Below are positions 23,201-35,283 of a stretch of DNA of 64,000 nt, one piece after another (position 1 is the first letter of the stretch; every line of letters starts with the position of its first letter). The DNA comes from Tragulus kanchil. Lineage: Eukaryota; Chordata; Mammalia; Artiodactyla; Tragulidae. The position numbers and the translations under genes were made by a program. The notes beneath the pieces are model-generated. The model did not search any database. It saw only the letters and a program-made list of their open reading frames with translations, and was not told the origin of the DNA. The DNA is taken from the NCBI GenBank assembly GCA_022376925.1, contig JAIOJX010000025.1:137289301-137353300 (forward strand), read 5' to 3'.

Positions 23201-24961
23201 GAGGAGAATACAGCTGACCCTCAAACACAAGTTTGAACTGCAAGAGTCTACTTATACTCAGATATTTTTCAACAGCAAATACTATAGCACTACACAATTT
23301 TCAGTTGGTTGAATCCTCTGACATGGAGGAATAGTAGTTACAGAGGAACACTGGATACAGATGGATTGATTATAAATTATACATACACAGATCTTCAACT
23401 TCATAGAAAATTAGGGTTAGGGTTGTCATCCCTAAACTGCTCTGTTGTCCAAGGGTCAAGTGAAAATGGAAAAGTTATTGATTATCTCAATAAGGGCTTC
23501 AGATTATATAATAGCACCTTTCATGACATTTAAGACTTCTAATAAAACTTGAATAAAGGGGAACTTTTTCAACCTAACAAAAGGCATTTATATAATATTT
23601 ACTACTAACACTATATTTAATGATGAAAGACTGAATCCCTAGACCTAAAATCAGGAATGAGACAAGCGTGTCTGGCAAGAAGACAAAGATGTTTCCTTTC
23701 CCCATCTCTATCCAGCATTGTGCTGGAGGCTTCACCCAGTGCATACAATAAAACAAATAAGAGCCATCCATTCAAGAGAAAGGAAAAAGTAAAACGTTCA
23801 CAGATAACACAAACACAGAAAATCCTAAGGTAGCTATAAACTCTTGGAATAACTCAGTTTTTCAAGATCAAAAATTGTTATCTTCACTTAACCCTTTTTT
23901 CATGATTTTTTTTAAGAGAAAGGAGGAAGAAGGAATAATTCCCAACGTGTTTTATGAACTAACAGGACACGAGTACCAAAACTTGACAAGGACATTATAA
24001 GAAAAAACTTATAGGCCAGTATCCCTCATGAGAAAAGACAACAGCAAAAATTCTTACAAAACATCAACAAATCAAAAAAATTCTGTAAAAAATAATAATA
24101 AAAAATACATATATAAACAAAATTTTTAAAAAGAAAACAATTTCAACAAATCAAACCCAACAATATACAAAAGTATGTCAAATTGTAACCAGGTGAGATT
24201 ATCCCAAGAATGTAAGATCAATATATTTTTCATAAATCAGTGAAATTAATTACACGAGGAGAATACAGCTGACCCTCAAACACAAGTTTGAACTGCAAGA
24301 GTCTACTTATACTCAGATATTTTTCAACAGCAAATACTATAGCACTACACAATTTTCAGTTGGTTGAATCCTCTGACATGGAGGAATAGTAGTTACAGAG
24401 GAACACTGGATACAGATGGATTGATTATAAATTATACATACACAGATCTTCAACTTCATAGAAAATTAGGGTTAGGGTTGTCATCCCTAAACTGCTCTGT
24501 TGTCCAAGGGTCAAGTGAAAATGGAAAAGTTATTGATTATCTCAATAAGGGCTTCAGATTATATAATAGCACCTTTCATGACATTTAAGACTTCTAATAA
24601 AACTTGAATAAAGGGGAACTTTTTCAACCTAACAAAAGGCATTTATATAATATTTACTACTAACACTATATTTAATGATGAAAGACTGAATCCCTAGACC
24701 TAAAATCAGGAATGAGACAAGCGTGTCTGGCAAGAAGACAAAGATGTTTCCTTTCCCCATCTCTATCCAGCATTGTGCTGGAGGCTTCACCCAGTGCATA
24801 CAATAAAAACAAATAAGAGCCATCCATTCAAGAGAAAGGAAAAAGTAAAACGTTCACAGATAACACAAACACAGAAAATCCTAAGGTAGCTATAAACTCT
24901 TGGAATAACTCAGTTTTTCAAGATCAAAAATTGTTATCTTCACTTAACCCTTTTTTCATGA
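22852..24961. repeat. Tandem duplication D6 (units 22852-23906 and 23907-24961)
   Basis: The offset is 1055 bp, with the two ends meeting at a short shared catgat. Copies are almost identical apart from T and A run lengths. The unit carries a Tigger/MER44-like DNA-transposon fragment. Confidence 0.93.
23212..23460 (+). mobile_element. Tigger/MER44-like DNA transposon fragment (copy at 24267-24515)
   Basis: The ends are cagctgaccctcaaacacaa and gttgtccaagggtcaa, an inverted-repeat pair typical of this Tigger group. ttagggttaggg at 23411 lies inside the right end. Confidence 0.6.
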
Positions 24962-24964
24962 TCT

Positions 24965-25560
24965 TCCTTTATGTATATTGAAGTTTCTGACTTGCATTGT
25001 TTTACTTCTTTTTAAAATATTTCTTTAACATGTCTTGCCAGGAAGGTCTACTAGAGACAAATTTTCTGCATTTTTAGTCCCTGAAATTCTTTATTTCCCC
25101 TTACTCTTGTAGAATAAGTCTATGAATTATTTGAATTAAATTTTGTGTATGGTATTAGGTAAGAATCAAGAATATATTTTTTCCCATGTGGATAGTCAAT
25201 AATTTCAGCACCATTATTGAAAATCCCTTCTTTTTCTTCACTATATTACAAGGGATCTCCATCATAAATCAAGTAAACAATATAAGTTGGTGTTTTTACA
25301 GAATCAGTTTTATTCCACAAATTTATATATTCTTACACCAATATTATACCCTTAATTACTGTAGCTTTATATTAAGTCTTAAAATACTATCACTTAAATC
25401 TTCTACCTTTTTACCTCTTCAGTCTTATCTGGGCTTACTTAAGTTTCTTTGTTTTCCATATCATTTTAGATTCATCTTGTCAATTTTCTTGTGAAAATTC
25501 TTACTGGAATTTTGACTGTGGTTATGTAGAATAATTAGAACAATAAAGGATGAATTAACA
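24965..25560 (-). mobile_element. L1 fragment, inverted
   Basis: ttcccatgtggatagtcaat, cagcaccattattgaaaatc and gtagctttatattaagtctt are inverted L1 ORF2 phrases. No frame survives. Confidence 0.7.
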
Positions 25561-25619
25561 TCTTAATAGCACTGAATCTTATAACAGGAACATGAGAAAC
25601 ATGATCTATCTCTGCATTG

Positions 25620-26210
25620 AGTAGCATGTCTTATTTTTCTCAAGCTCACACAAATATTCACTAAATAAACCACATTCTAGGCCAGAAAACACCTCTTAAC
25701 CAAATTTTAAAAATAGGAATCATATAACACCTGCTCTCAGATGACAAGAAAATTAAGCTAAAACCAATAACAGAAAGATAACTGGAAATTTTCAAAATAT
25801 GTAGATATTAAACAACACACTGTAAAATAATACACGGGTCAAAAATAAATAAGTAATGCATGGGTGAAAGAAAAAAATCTCAAGGGAAATTTTAAAATAC
25901 TTTGAATTAAATGATAATGAAAACACAACTTATCAAAATTTGTGGGAAGCAACCAAAGGACCACTTAGAAGGAATTTTATAGCACTGAATGTATATAAAG
26001 AAAAAGGAAAGAGCTAAAATCTCAATTCCTACCTTATAGAGCCAGAAAAAGAGGAGCAAAGTAAGCAGGAGAAAAGAAATAATAAGAATTACAGCAGAAA
26101 TCAATAAAATTGAAAATAGGAAAACAATAGAGAAAACTGACAAAATCAAAGGCTGGTTCTTTAAAAAAAATAAATAAATAAAACTTGTAAAACTGATAGG
26201 CCTCTAGCCA
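25620..26210 (+). mobile_element. L1 ORF2 fragment
   Basis: acaaatattcactaaataaa, taaaaccaataacagaaaga and acttatcaaaatttgtggga are sense-strand L1 ORF2 phrases, heavily mutated. Confidence 0.65.
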
Positions 26211-26308
26211 GGCTAAGGAGAGAACACAAGTTACTAATATCAAAAAGGGGGTCATCACTACAGAGTCTATGGACATTAAAATAAAGAAGTGTATGAAAAG
26301 TGAAAGTG

Positions 26309-26508
26309 TTAGCCACTCAGTTGTGTCCAATTCTTTGTGACCTCGTGGACATAGCCCATCAGGCTCCTCTGCCCATGGAATTCTCCAGGCAAGCATACTG
26401 GAGTGGGTGGCCATTCCCTTCTGCAGGGGATCCTCCCCACCCAGGGATTGAACCCAGGTCTCCTGCCTTGCAGGCAGTTTCTTTACCATGGAGCCACCAG
26501 GGTAGCCC
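26309..26508 (-). mobile_element. Bov-tA SINE inverted (copy at 27406-27605 via D7)
   Basis: gttagccactcagttgtgtc to gagccaccagggtagcccc; the two copies are identical. Confidence 0.9.
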
Positions 26509-26509
26509 C

Positions 26510-27230
26510 AAAGAAGTATACGGGAGTTTGTCTATGCTTTCTGCTCATTTCTACGTAAACCTAAAACTGTTCTAAAATAAAGCTATGTCTATTAATAAGG
26601 AAAAAAATCTCTGAGACATGTCCTATCAGCCGGGTTGAGCCTGGAAGGGTGGGGAGAAGCAGATGATTCTTAACGTATGAGGAATATGGTATGTAGTAAC
26701 AAAAAGTGCTTCTACTTGAAAAATACAGCGAATGAATACATATGATTTCCACATAAGATTACATTCTGGGCTGCTGAGGCTAGAACTTCAACGTACAAAT
26801 ACTGTGAAACACAATTCAACTCACACCGTGCACACCGTGGAGGGATGGAATGGAAGACATAAGGCAAAGTGGGCCCTTAGGGCAGGAAAGCCCTGACCTA
26901 GAGCAAGAGGCACAAATATGCCCCCTAAGTTGAGAAATGAAGGCACATGGCACTGCATGTGGCAGCATGCAGAAATAGGAAGAGAGTGCAGGAAGTAGGA
27001 GGAGGTTCTGCATCTGGACTCTCCACTGCCCTCCACGGCCTTCCTGTCTAGCCCTGCTTCCACACAGCACTGACATCAGTACTGCATCTAGGTATTAATT
27101 ACATAATTCACCTCATGAAGCAAGTCCTCCGACCTTTTTATCTTCAAGAGTACCTTGGCCACCTTTAGTCATTCTTACTTCCACATAAGTTTGTTTTTTT
27201 TTCTGGAGATTTCAAACATCTGTTTTTTTT
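26510..27230. other. Unique sequence repeated through D7 and D8
   Basis: Apart from poly-A and poly-T runs, no named repeat or gene is seen. Parts appear three times because D7 and D8 overlap. Confidence 0.4.
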
Positions 27231-28397
27231 TTTTTAATCTTTATTTTACTTTTTACTATTACAGAGTTTTGTTGTTCACATAAGTTTTAGAATCAGCTTT
27301 TTAGCCAGGCTAAGGAGAGAACACAAGTTACTAATATCAAAAAGGGGGTCATCACTACAGAGTCTATGGACATTAAAATAAAGAAGTGTATGAAAAGTGA
27401 AAGTGTTAGCCACTCAGTTGTGTCCAATTCTTTGTGACCTCGTGGACATAGCCCATCAGGCTCCTCTGCCCATGGAATTCTCCAGGCAAGCATACTGGAG
27501 TGGGTGGCCATTCCCTTCTGCAGGGGATCCTCCCCACCCAGGGATTGAACCCAGGTCTCCTGCCTTGCAGGCAGTTTCTTTACCATGGAGCCACCAGGGT
27601 AGCCCCAAAGAAGTATACGGGAGTTTGTCTATGCTTTCTGCTCATTTCTACGTAAACCTAAAACTGTTCTAAAATAAAGCTATGTCTATTAATAAGGAAA
27701 AAAATCTCTGAGACATGTCCTATCAGCCGGGTTGAGCCTGGAAGGGTGGGGAGAAGCAGATGATTCTTAACGTATGAGGAATATGGTATGTAGTAACAAA
27801 AAGTGCTTCTACTTGAAAAATACAGCGAATGAATACATATGATTTCCACATAAGATTACATTCTGGGCTGCTGGAGGCTAGAACTTCAACGTACAAATAC
27901 TGTGAAACACAATTCAACTCACACCGTGCACACCGTGGAGGGATGGAATGGAAGACATAAGGCAAAGTGGGCCCTTAGGGCAGGAAAGCCCTGACCTAGA
28001 GCAAGAGGCACAAATATGCCCCCTAAGTTGAGAAATGAAGGCACATGGCACTGCATGTGGCAGCATGCAGAAATAGGAAGAGAGTGCAGGAAGTAGGAGG
28101 AGGTTCTGCATCTGGACTCTCCACTGCCCTCCACGGCCTTCCTGTCTAGCCCTGCTTCCACACAGCACTGACATCAGTACTGCATCTAGGTATTAATTAC
28201 ATAATTCACCTCATGAAGCAAGTCCTCCGACCTTTTTATCTTCAAGAGTACCTTGGCCACCTTTAGTCATTCTTACTTCCACATAAGTTTGTTTTTTTTT
28301 CTGGAGATTTCAAACATCTGTTTTTTTTTTTTTAATCTTTATTTTACTTTTTTCTTTTTACAGAGTTTTGTTGTTCACATAAGTTTTAGAATCAGCT

Positions 28398-28850
28398 TCT
28401 TACATTCCACAAAAAGCTGGGATTTGATTTGGACCTACAGTTATTCCACGTATCAGTCTGAGGAGAATTGTCATTTTAACTGTATTGAGTCTTCCCATCT
28501 ATGAGTTTAGTATATCTCACCTTTTAAAGATGTCTTCTTTAAAATCAGTAATATTCTATTTTCTTTGAAGACATATCTTTCATTAGGTTTATTCCTAGAC
28601 ATATAATAGTTTACGCCATTGAAATGGTATCTTTAAAAGATTTCTTTTCTGTTTTTTGCTCAGAAATAGAAATGATCAATATTTAGAACTGATTTCTGTA
28701 TCCAATTCTGCCAAACTCTATCAGTTTTAATACCTGCAGACTCTGTTGGAGTTTCATATTATCTACAAATAATGACAGTTCATTTCTTATTTTGCAGTCT
28801 GCAGACCTTTTATTTCTTTTTTTTATTTACTGAACTGGCTAAAGCCTTCA
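28398..28850 (-). mobile_element. L1 ORF2 fragment, inverted (copy at 29488-29940)
   Basis: tgtattgagtcttcccatct, tttattcctagacatataat and ctctgttggagtttcatatt are inverted L1 ORF2 text, duplicated by D8. Confidence 0.7.
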
Positions 28851-28879
28851 AGAAAGCACTGACTCCAAAACGACTGAAT

Positions 28880-29010
28880 TCTGGTTTCACATTTTGAAAG
28901 TAGAGCCAACAGGATTTGCCGACAGATCATATTTAGCAAGAAAGGTATCAAGTTTGAATTCAAGGGTTCTGGCCTAAATAACTGGAAAAACAGCATTGTC
29001 ATTTACTGCA
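28880..29010. repeat. Ancient interspersed repeat fragment (copy at 29970-30100)
   Basis: cacattttgaaagtagagcc and acaggatttgccgaca are related to the repeat near 16172. Confidence 0.45.
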
Positions 29011-30394
29011 GGCAAGTCAGAAGTCTGTAGTGCAGGTAATTAAATGAAGAAGGATAAAAACTGACTGACACTTATTGGCAATGATGTCTCTAACAGGCTT
29101 TAGCCTGGTTTCCCACTTTTGAAATAATTCCACGGACCTGCCACGGCACTCCACGGCCTTCCATGGAATGAGAGTGCAGGAAGTAGGAGGAGGTTCTGCA
29201 TCTGGACTCTCCACTGCCCTCCACGGCCTTCCTGTCTAGCCCTGCTTCCACACAGCACTGACATCAGTACTGCATCTAGGTATTAATTACATAATTCACC
29301 TCATGAAGCAAGTCCTCCGACCTTTTTATCTTCAAGAGTACCTTGGCCACCTTTAGTCATTCTTACTTCCACATAAGTTTGTTTTTTTTTCTGGAGATTT
29401 CAAACATCTGTTTTTTTTTTTTTAATCTTTATTTTACTTTTTTCTTTTTACAGAGTTTTGTTGTTCACATAAGTTTTAGAATCAGCTTCTTACATTCCAC
29501 AAAAAGCTGGGATTTGATTTGGACCTACAGTTATTCCACGTATCAGTCTGAGGAGAATTGTCATTTTAACTGTATTGAGTCTTCCCATCTATGAGTTTAG
29601 TATATCTCACCTTTTAAAGATGTCTTCTTTAAAATCAGTAATATTCTATTTTCTTTGAAGACATATCTTTCATTAGGTTTATTCCTAGACATATAATAGT
29701 TTACGCCATTGAAATGGTATCTTTAAAAGATTTCTTTTCTGTTTTTTGCTCAGAAATAGAAATGATCAATATTTAGAACTGATTTCTGTATCCAATTCTG
29801 CCAAACTCTATCAGTTTTAATACCTGCAGACTCTGTTGGAGTTTCATATTATCTACAAATAATGACAGTTCATTTCTTATTTTGCAGTCTGCAGACCTTT
29901 TATTTCTTTTTTTTATTTACTGAACTGGCTAAAGCCTTCAAGAAAGCACTGACTCCAAAACGACTGAATTCTGGTTTCACATTTTGAAAGTAGAGCCAAC
30001 AGGATTTGCCGACAGATCATATTTAGCAAGAAAGGTATCAAGTTTGAATTCAAGGGTTCTGGCCTAAATAACTGGAAAAACAGCATTGTCATTTACTGCA
30101 GGCAAGTCAGAAGTCTGTAGTGCAGGTAATTAAATGAAGAAGGATAAAAACTGACTGACACTTATTGGCAATGATGTCTCTAACAGGCTTTAGCCTGGTT
30201 TCCCACTTTTGAAATAATTCCAGTGAGGATTTAAACCTTTACAAATGTACTTAGTCAGGTTTGACTTCCAGCTTCCTGTTCACCACTGCCCTCTGCAGGG
30301 AGCTTGTGTGAACAGGAGCTGTGCACTCTGATTAGAATCCAAACCAGACAATACGCGATAATTCTTCCCTCCAGCTTCAGTCTTACCCGTTTCC

Positions 30395-30453
30395 ACCACA
30401 CACACACACACATACACCCACCCCCACACACACACCCACACACACACACACAC
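30395..30453. repeat. (CA)n microsatellite (copy at 31457-31517, 4 nt longer)
   Basis: Interrupted CA repeat; copy lengths differ by two dinucleotides. Confidence 0.93.
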
Positions 30454-30654
30454 GTCTTTCACCAGATCAGGTAACTACAAGAGAACCTCCCACTCAGGAA
30501 ACTTGCTCCCTGCAATGAATTTCCAGGTAGCTTTCTAGAAAGATGTCCTAAAAAGCTAGCAGTATTTCTATGGGGTTAATCTAAGAACGAGAGCTTCCCA
30601 GGTGGATATTTATTGGAACTGATACATTTAAGGCTTTAAGAAAATATTTCCTGG

Positions 30655-30940
30655 GGCTTCCCTGGTGGTCCAGTGGGTAGAGAGTCTGCCTTGCATTGTA
30701 AGGGGCGCCAGTTTGATCCCTGGCACAGGAAGATCCAACATGCCCCGGAGCGGCTGCACCGGTGTATCCCAAATTTTGAGCCAGCGCTCTGGAGCGCGTG
30801 CGCCCAGAGCCGGTGCTCTGCTACAGGAGAGGCCACTGCGATGGGAGGCCCACACAGGCCGAAGAACAAAGATGGATAAAAATGAATAAATGAAATACCA
30901 ATAAAAGTGGCCAAAAATTTTTTAAAAAATAAAATAAAAC
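30655..30940 (+). mobile_element. CHR-type SINE (copy at 31717-32000 via D9)
   Basis: ggcttccctggtggtccagt head, gatgggaggcccacacaggc body and A-rich tail. Copy 1 has an extra CC/TT insertion around 30768 that copy 2 and the other family members lack. Confidence 0.82.
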
Positions 30941-31127
30941 GTTTCCTGAAAGACTTAAAGTTTCCTTTGTCCTAAGCAAAAAAAAAAAATGTTATTTAAA
31001 ACTGATAAGTCCACAAAAACAGCACTGTCACTACGTAGAAGTAAATACAAGAAATAGAAATGGAGTTAAGAATCCACCTGTGTTAAGAATCTGTCTGAAA
31101 AAAATTAAAAAGAAAAAAAAAGAAAAG

Positions 31128-31258
31128 AAGCTGCCTGTCAGTGCTGGAGGAGCAGGAGATGTGGGTTCAGTTCCTGGGCCAGGAAGACTTTCTGGAGAAA
31201 GAAATGGAATCCGGTCTAGTATTCTTGCCTGGGCAATCCTATGGACACAGGAGCCTGG
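31128..31258 (+). mobile_element. Bov-tA SINE truncated at the D9 junction (full copy 32189-32375; part at 33415-33512)
   Basis: The full element at 32189 runs to gtcagacacgactgactgag. The other two are cut by the D9 and D10 junctions. Confidence 0.85.
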
Positions 31259-32254
31259 TTTCCCACTTTTGAAATAATTCCAGTGAGGATTTAAACCTTT
31301 ACAAATGTACTTAGTCAGGTTTGACTTCCAGCTTCCTGTTCACCACTGCCCTCTGCAGGGAGCTTGTGTGAACAGGAGCTGTGCACTCTGATTAGAATCC
31401 AAACCAGACAATACGCGATAATTCTTCCCTCCAGCTTCAGTCTTACCCGTTTCCACCACACACACACACACATACACCCACCCCCACACACACACCCACA
31501 CACACACACACACACACGTCTTTCACCAGATCAGGTAACTACAAGAGAACCTCCCACTCAGGAAACTTGCTCCCTGCAATGAATTTCCAGGTAGCTTTCT
31601 AGAAAGATGTCCTAAAAAGCTAGCAGTATTTCTATGGGGTTAATCTAAGAACGAGAGCTTCCCAGGTGGATATTTATTGGAACTGATACATTTAAGGCTT
31701 TAAGAAAATATTTCCTGGGGCTTCCCTGGTGGTCCAGTGGGTAGAGAGTCTGCCTTGCATTGTAAGGGGCGCCAGTTTGATCCCTGGCACAGGAAGATCC
31801 AACATGCCCCGGAGCGGCTGCACCGGTGTATCCAATTGTGAGCCAGCGCTCTGGAGCGCGTGCGCCCAGAGCCGGTGCTCTGCTACAGGAGAGGCCACTG
31901 CGATGGGAGGCCCACACAGGCCGAAGAACAAAGATGGATAAAAATGAATAAATGAAATACCAATAAAAGTGGCCAAAAATTTTTTAAAAAATAAAATAAA
32001 ACGTTTCCTGAAAGACTTAAAGTTTCCTTTGTCCTAAGCAAAAAAAAAAAATGTTATTTAAAACTGATAAGTCCACAAAAACAGCACTGTCACTACGTAG
32101 AAGTAAATACAAGAAATAGAAATGGAGTTAAGAATCCACCTGTGTTAAGAATCTGTCTGAAAAAAATTAAAAAGAAAAAAAAAGAAAAGAAGCTGCCTGT
32201 CAGTGCTGGAGGAGCAGGAGATGTGGGTTCAGTTCCTGGGCCAGGAAGACTTTC

Positions 32255-34537
32255 TGGAGAAAGAAATGGAATCCGGTCTAGTATTCTTGCCTGGGCAATC
32301 CTATGGACACAGGAGCCTGGCAGGCTATAGTCCATGGATTCACAAAAGAGTCAGACACGACTGACTGAGTCCACATGCACACAACCTAAGAACAGTGAAG
32401 AGACAATGAAGAGGTGACCCCTGCAGATGATATGCTGGGTCATACAAAGAGACCCCACTGTCCCAGCTGAAAGGCCAATTTGACCATCCTTTATCACCTG
32501 TTTCTCAAGTCACTGATAGCCTGCGGTGTCCTTGCACAAAGAAGCAAAATTCCATGAAGTTGGCACATTTAACAATCCCAAGGGCTGTGCATGCCACATG
32601 AACCTTCCCCCTCAGTTCCCTGATATTCAGCTGACACACATAGAATGTGTCACATATACCCGGTAAGTGCTGCCACCCCTCACCTGCCACCCCTTCTCAA
32701 GAAAGTAAGCTCCGAAAAGGGAAGGACATTGCCCCATAAACCTCTCTGTCCTCAGTGTCCAAAACAATGCCTCTAACAGTCATTGCTGTTTAGTTGCTAA
32801 ATTATGTCCGACTCTTTGTGATTCTGTGGACCCACCAGGCTCCTCTGTTCATGGAATTTTCCATGCAAGAATACTGGAATGGGTTGCCATTTCCTTCTCC
32901 AGGGGATCTTTCCAACCCAAGGATCGAACCCACATTTCCTGCTCCTCCCTCATTGACAGCTGAATTCTTTACCACTGAGCCACTAGGGAAGCCCATCATA
33001 TAACATATACCATCTTTTGGAACTGACATATTTCGGGCTTTAAAAAAAATTTTACAAAAAAAAAAAAAATGTCCTAAAAGGCTTAACGTTTTGTCCTAAC
33101 CAAAAAACAATGCTGTTTAAAACTGATGAGTCCATAAAAATACACTGTCACTACATGGAAGAAAATACAAGAAATAGCAATGGAGTTAAGAACTTTGCCT
33201 CTAAGGAGTGGAATTCTAGTAGGGACAGAGTTGCAGTTTTTAAATTTTTACTACTTTCATTTCTGCATTTGCAATTGCCTTTACTTTCTATTTTACATGT
33301 TTAAATTATACACATTCCTAACTTTCTAATACAACTCCATTTCTGTGTGTAACCTGCCTTCTTCACCCACGTTCATACTAATATATTGTCAGTGCTGGAA
33401 AAATTTTCCTAAATTTTGGAGAAAGAAATGGAATCCGGTAGTCCCCAATCCTATGGACACAGGAGCCTGGCAGGCTATAGTCCATGGATTCACAAAAGAG
33501 TCAGACACGACTGACTGAGTCCACATGCACACAACCTAAGAACAGTGAAGAGACAATGAAGAGGTGACCCCTGCAGATGATATGCTGGGTCATACAAAGA
33601 GACCCCACTGTCCCAGCTGAAAGGCCAATTTGACCATCCTTTATCACCTGTTTCTCAAGTCACTGATAGCCTGCGGTGTCCTTGCACAAAGAAGCAAAAT
33701 TCCATGAAGTTGGCACATTTAACAATCCCAAGGGCTGTGCATGCCACATGAACCTTCCCCCTCAGTTCCCTGATATTCAGCTGACACACATAGAATGTGT
33801 CACATATACCCGGTAAGTGCTGCCACCCCTCACCTGCCACCCCTTCTCAAGAAAGTAAGCTCCGAAAAGGGAAGGACATTGCCCCATAAACCTCTCTGTC
33901 CTCAGTGTCCAAAACAATGCCTCTAACAGTCATTGCTGTTTAGTTGCTAAATTATGTCCGACTCTTTGTGATTCTGTGGACCCACCAGGCTCCTCTGTTC
34001 ATGGAATTTTCCATGCAAGAATACTGGAATGGGTTGCCATTTCCTTCTCCAGGGGATCTTTCCAACCCAAGGATCGAACCCACATTTCCTGCTCCTCCCT
34101 CATTGACAGCTGAATTCTTTACCACTGAGCCACTAGGGAAGCCCATCATATAACATATACCATCTTTTGGAACTGACATATTTCGGGCTTTAAAAAAAAT
34201 TTTACAAAAAAAAAAAAAATGTCCTAAAAGGCTTAACGTTTTGTCCTAACCAAAAAACAATGCTGTTTAAAACTGATGAGTCCATAAAAATACACTGTCA
34301 CTACATGGAAGAAAATACAAGAAATAGCAATGGAGTTAAGAACTTTGCCTCTAAGGAGTGGAATTCTAGTAGGGACAGAGTTGCAGTTTTTAAATTTTTA
34401 CTACTTTCATTTCTGCATTTGCAATTGCCTTTACTTTCTATTTTACATGTTTAAATTATACACATTCCTAACTTTCTAATACAACTCCATTTCTGTGTGT
34501 AACCTGCCTTCTTCACCCACGTTCATACTAATATATT
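32255..34537. repeat. Tandem duplication D10 (units 32255-33387 and 33415-34537)
   Basis: The offset is 1150 bp in the interior. Copy 2's first 50 bp has lost part of the SINE present in copy 1 (near 33437). A filler of about 27 bp at 33388-33414 contains tcagtgctgga, also found in the SINE upstream. Confidence 0.92.
32780..32995 (-). mobile_element. Bov-tA SINE inverted (copy at 33930-34145 via D10)
   Basis: attgctgtttagttgctaaa to gagccactagggaagccc; the copies are identical. Confidence 0.9.
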
Positions 34538-34775
34538 TGTTTGCAATTATAGTTCTGTATTTCACATTAGAATTTTTTTCACTTAACCTACAACTTCAGT
34601 TATCACCAAGTTTACGGGATTTCTACCGTCTTCATAATTATGTTAATGGATGCATTATATTCCAATGTGTTACTGTACCATACTTTAGCTGAATACCTTA
34701 ACGTGGAACATTCTGAATTGTTTCCATTTTTCCAATGAAAATAATGCTGCAGTGAAGACTGGCAGTTCCTTGGCT
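34430..34775 (-). mobile_element. Old L1 3' UTR fragment, inverted (part repeated at 35646-35860)
   Basis: ggatgcattatattccaatg, ttccatttttccaatg and aaaataatgctgcagtgaa fit an inverted L1 3' UTR. It abuts the CpG island. Confidence 0.55.
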
Positions 34776-34879
34776 CCTGCGCTTCGAATCATTATTTCTG
34801 GGGTGCCAACTAGGTACCCTGGCTCAGACAGTTAACCGACAACTACTAGCGAGCACCAGCCCGACTGTAACCCGCGAAC

Positions 34880-35062
34880 TCGCGAGACGGGGCGGTGCCT
34901 CCATCCCAGGGGGCGTGTCCAGAGCGAGTCCCCGCCCCACGCTGCGTCCCCGACGTCCCGCCCGGCAGAGGGAGGCTCGCTGCGCGCCAGGAAACTGTCC
35001 TCCGCCAGCTGGCGGCGCGGGAGGCGCGGGCTGCAGGTGCGCGGTACCCGGGAGCGCCGGCT
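34880..35062 (+). promoter_or_regulatory. SRD5A3: SRD5A3 CpG-island promoter and 5' UTR (copy 1)
   Basis: The sequence turns abruptly GC- and CpG-rich from about 34.87 kb and stays so to about 35.56 kb, surrounding the first coding exon. GC-box-like strings (ggggcgg, gggggcgtg, ccccgcccc) lie 100-170 bp upstream of the ATG, and no TATA box is visible in the expected place. This is the usual layout of a housekeeping promoter, which fits the broad need for dolichol synthesis. The transcription start cannot be fixed from sequence alone. The whole block recurs 1086 bp downstream. Confidence 0.7.
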
Positions 35063-35283
35063 ATGGCTCCGTGGGCGGGTACCGAGCTGTCGGTGCTGAA
35101 CCCGCTGCGTGCTCTGTGGTTCACGCTGGCCGCCGCCTTCCTACTAACCCTGCTGCTGCAGCTTGTGCCGCCTGGCCTGCTCCCCGGCTACGCGCTCTTC
35201 CAGGACCTGATCCGCTATGGGAAAACCAAGGAAGGGGCGCCGCCGCGGCCGGCCGCCTGCCGGGCCTTTGATGTGCCCAAGAG
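35063..35283 (+). CDS. SRD5A3: SRD5A3 coding exon 1 (copy 1)
   Basis: This is the first coding exon of polyprenol reductase SRD5A3, an ER membrane enzyme that reduces the alpha-isoprene unit of polyprenol-type lipids on the way to dolichol, the carrier for N-glycosylation. (More recent work gives polyprenal as the substrate, working with DHRSX.) It encodes 73 codons plus 2 nt, starting MAPWAG. The first membrane segment is the Leu/Ala-rich stretch near residues 18-38. The exon ends in the AFDVPK-R motif conserved in mammals. The ATG is the first in-frame ATG; the open frame upstream has none. The donor gtaatc follows at 35284, and the split Arg codon is completed by exon 2. An identical second copy lies at 36149. 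Confidence 0.95.

Larger units (their letters stand above)
26205..28398. repeat. Tandem duplication D7 (units 26205-27301 and 27302-28398)
   Basis: The offset is 1097 bp. The last 60 bp of copy 1 (tactattacag near 27255) differs from copy 2 (ttctttttacag). The interior, including a Bov-tA, is nearly identical. Confidence 0.93.
28081..30222. repeat. Tandem duplication D8 (units 28081-29132 and 29171-30222)
   Basis: The offset is 1090 bp. It overlaps D7 copy 2, so part of the sequence is present three times (from about 26985, 28081 and 29171). A 38-bp junction filler at 29133-29170 is built of phrases such as ccacggccttcc that also occur nearby. Confidence 0.93.
30193..32311. repeat. Tandem duplication D9 (units 30193-31252 and 31253-32311)
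   Basis: The offset is 1060-1064 bp. The join is at a shared agcctgg. The (CA)n tract is 4 nt longer in copy 2, and the CHR-type SINE differs by a small indel near 30768. Copy 2 alone continues through the full Bov-tA at 32189-32375. Confidence 0.92.

Noticed and set aside
23405..23425. Telomere-like ttagggttaggg (repeated at 24466)
   Set aside because: Only two units, lying in the right end of a Tigger/MER44-like transposon whose terminal sequence explains it. The second occurrence is the D6 duplicate.
34895..35062. N-terminally extended SRD5A3 starting at 34895
   Set aside because: The open frame there begins with GTG, has no upstream ATG, and encodes GC-rich 5' UTR without similarity to the protein. 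The conserved MAPWA start is at 35063.
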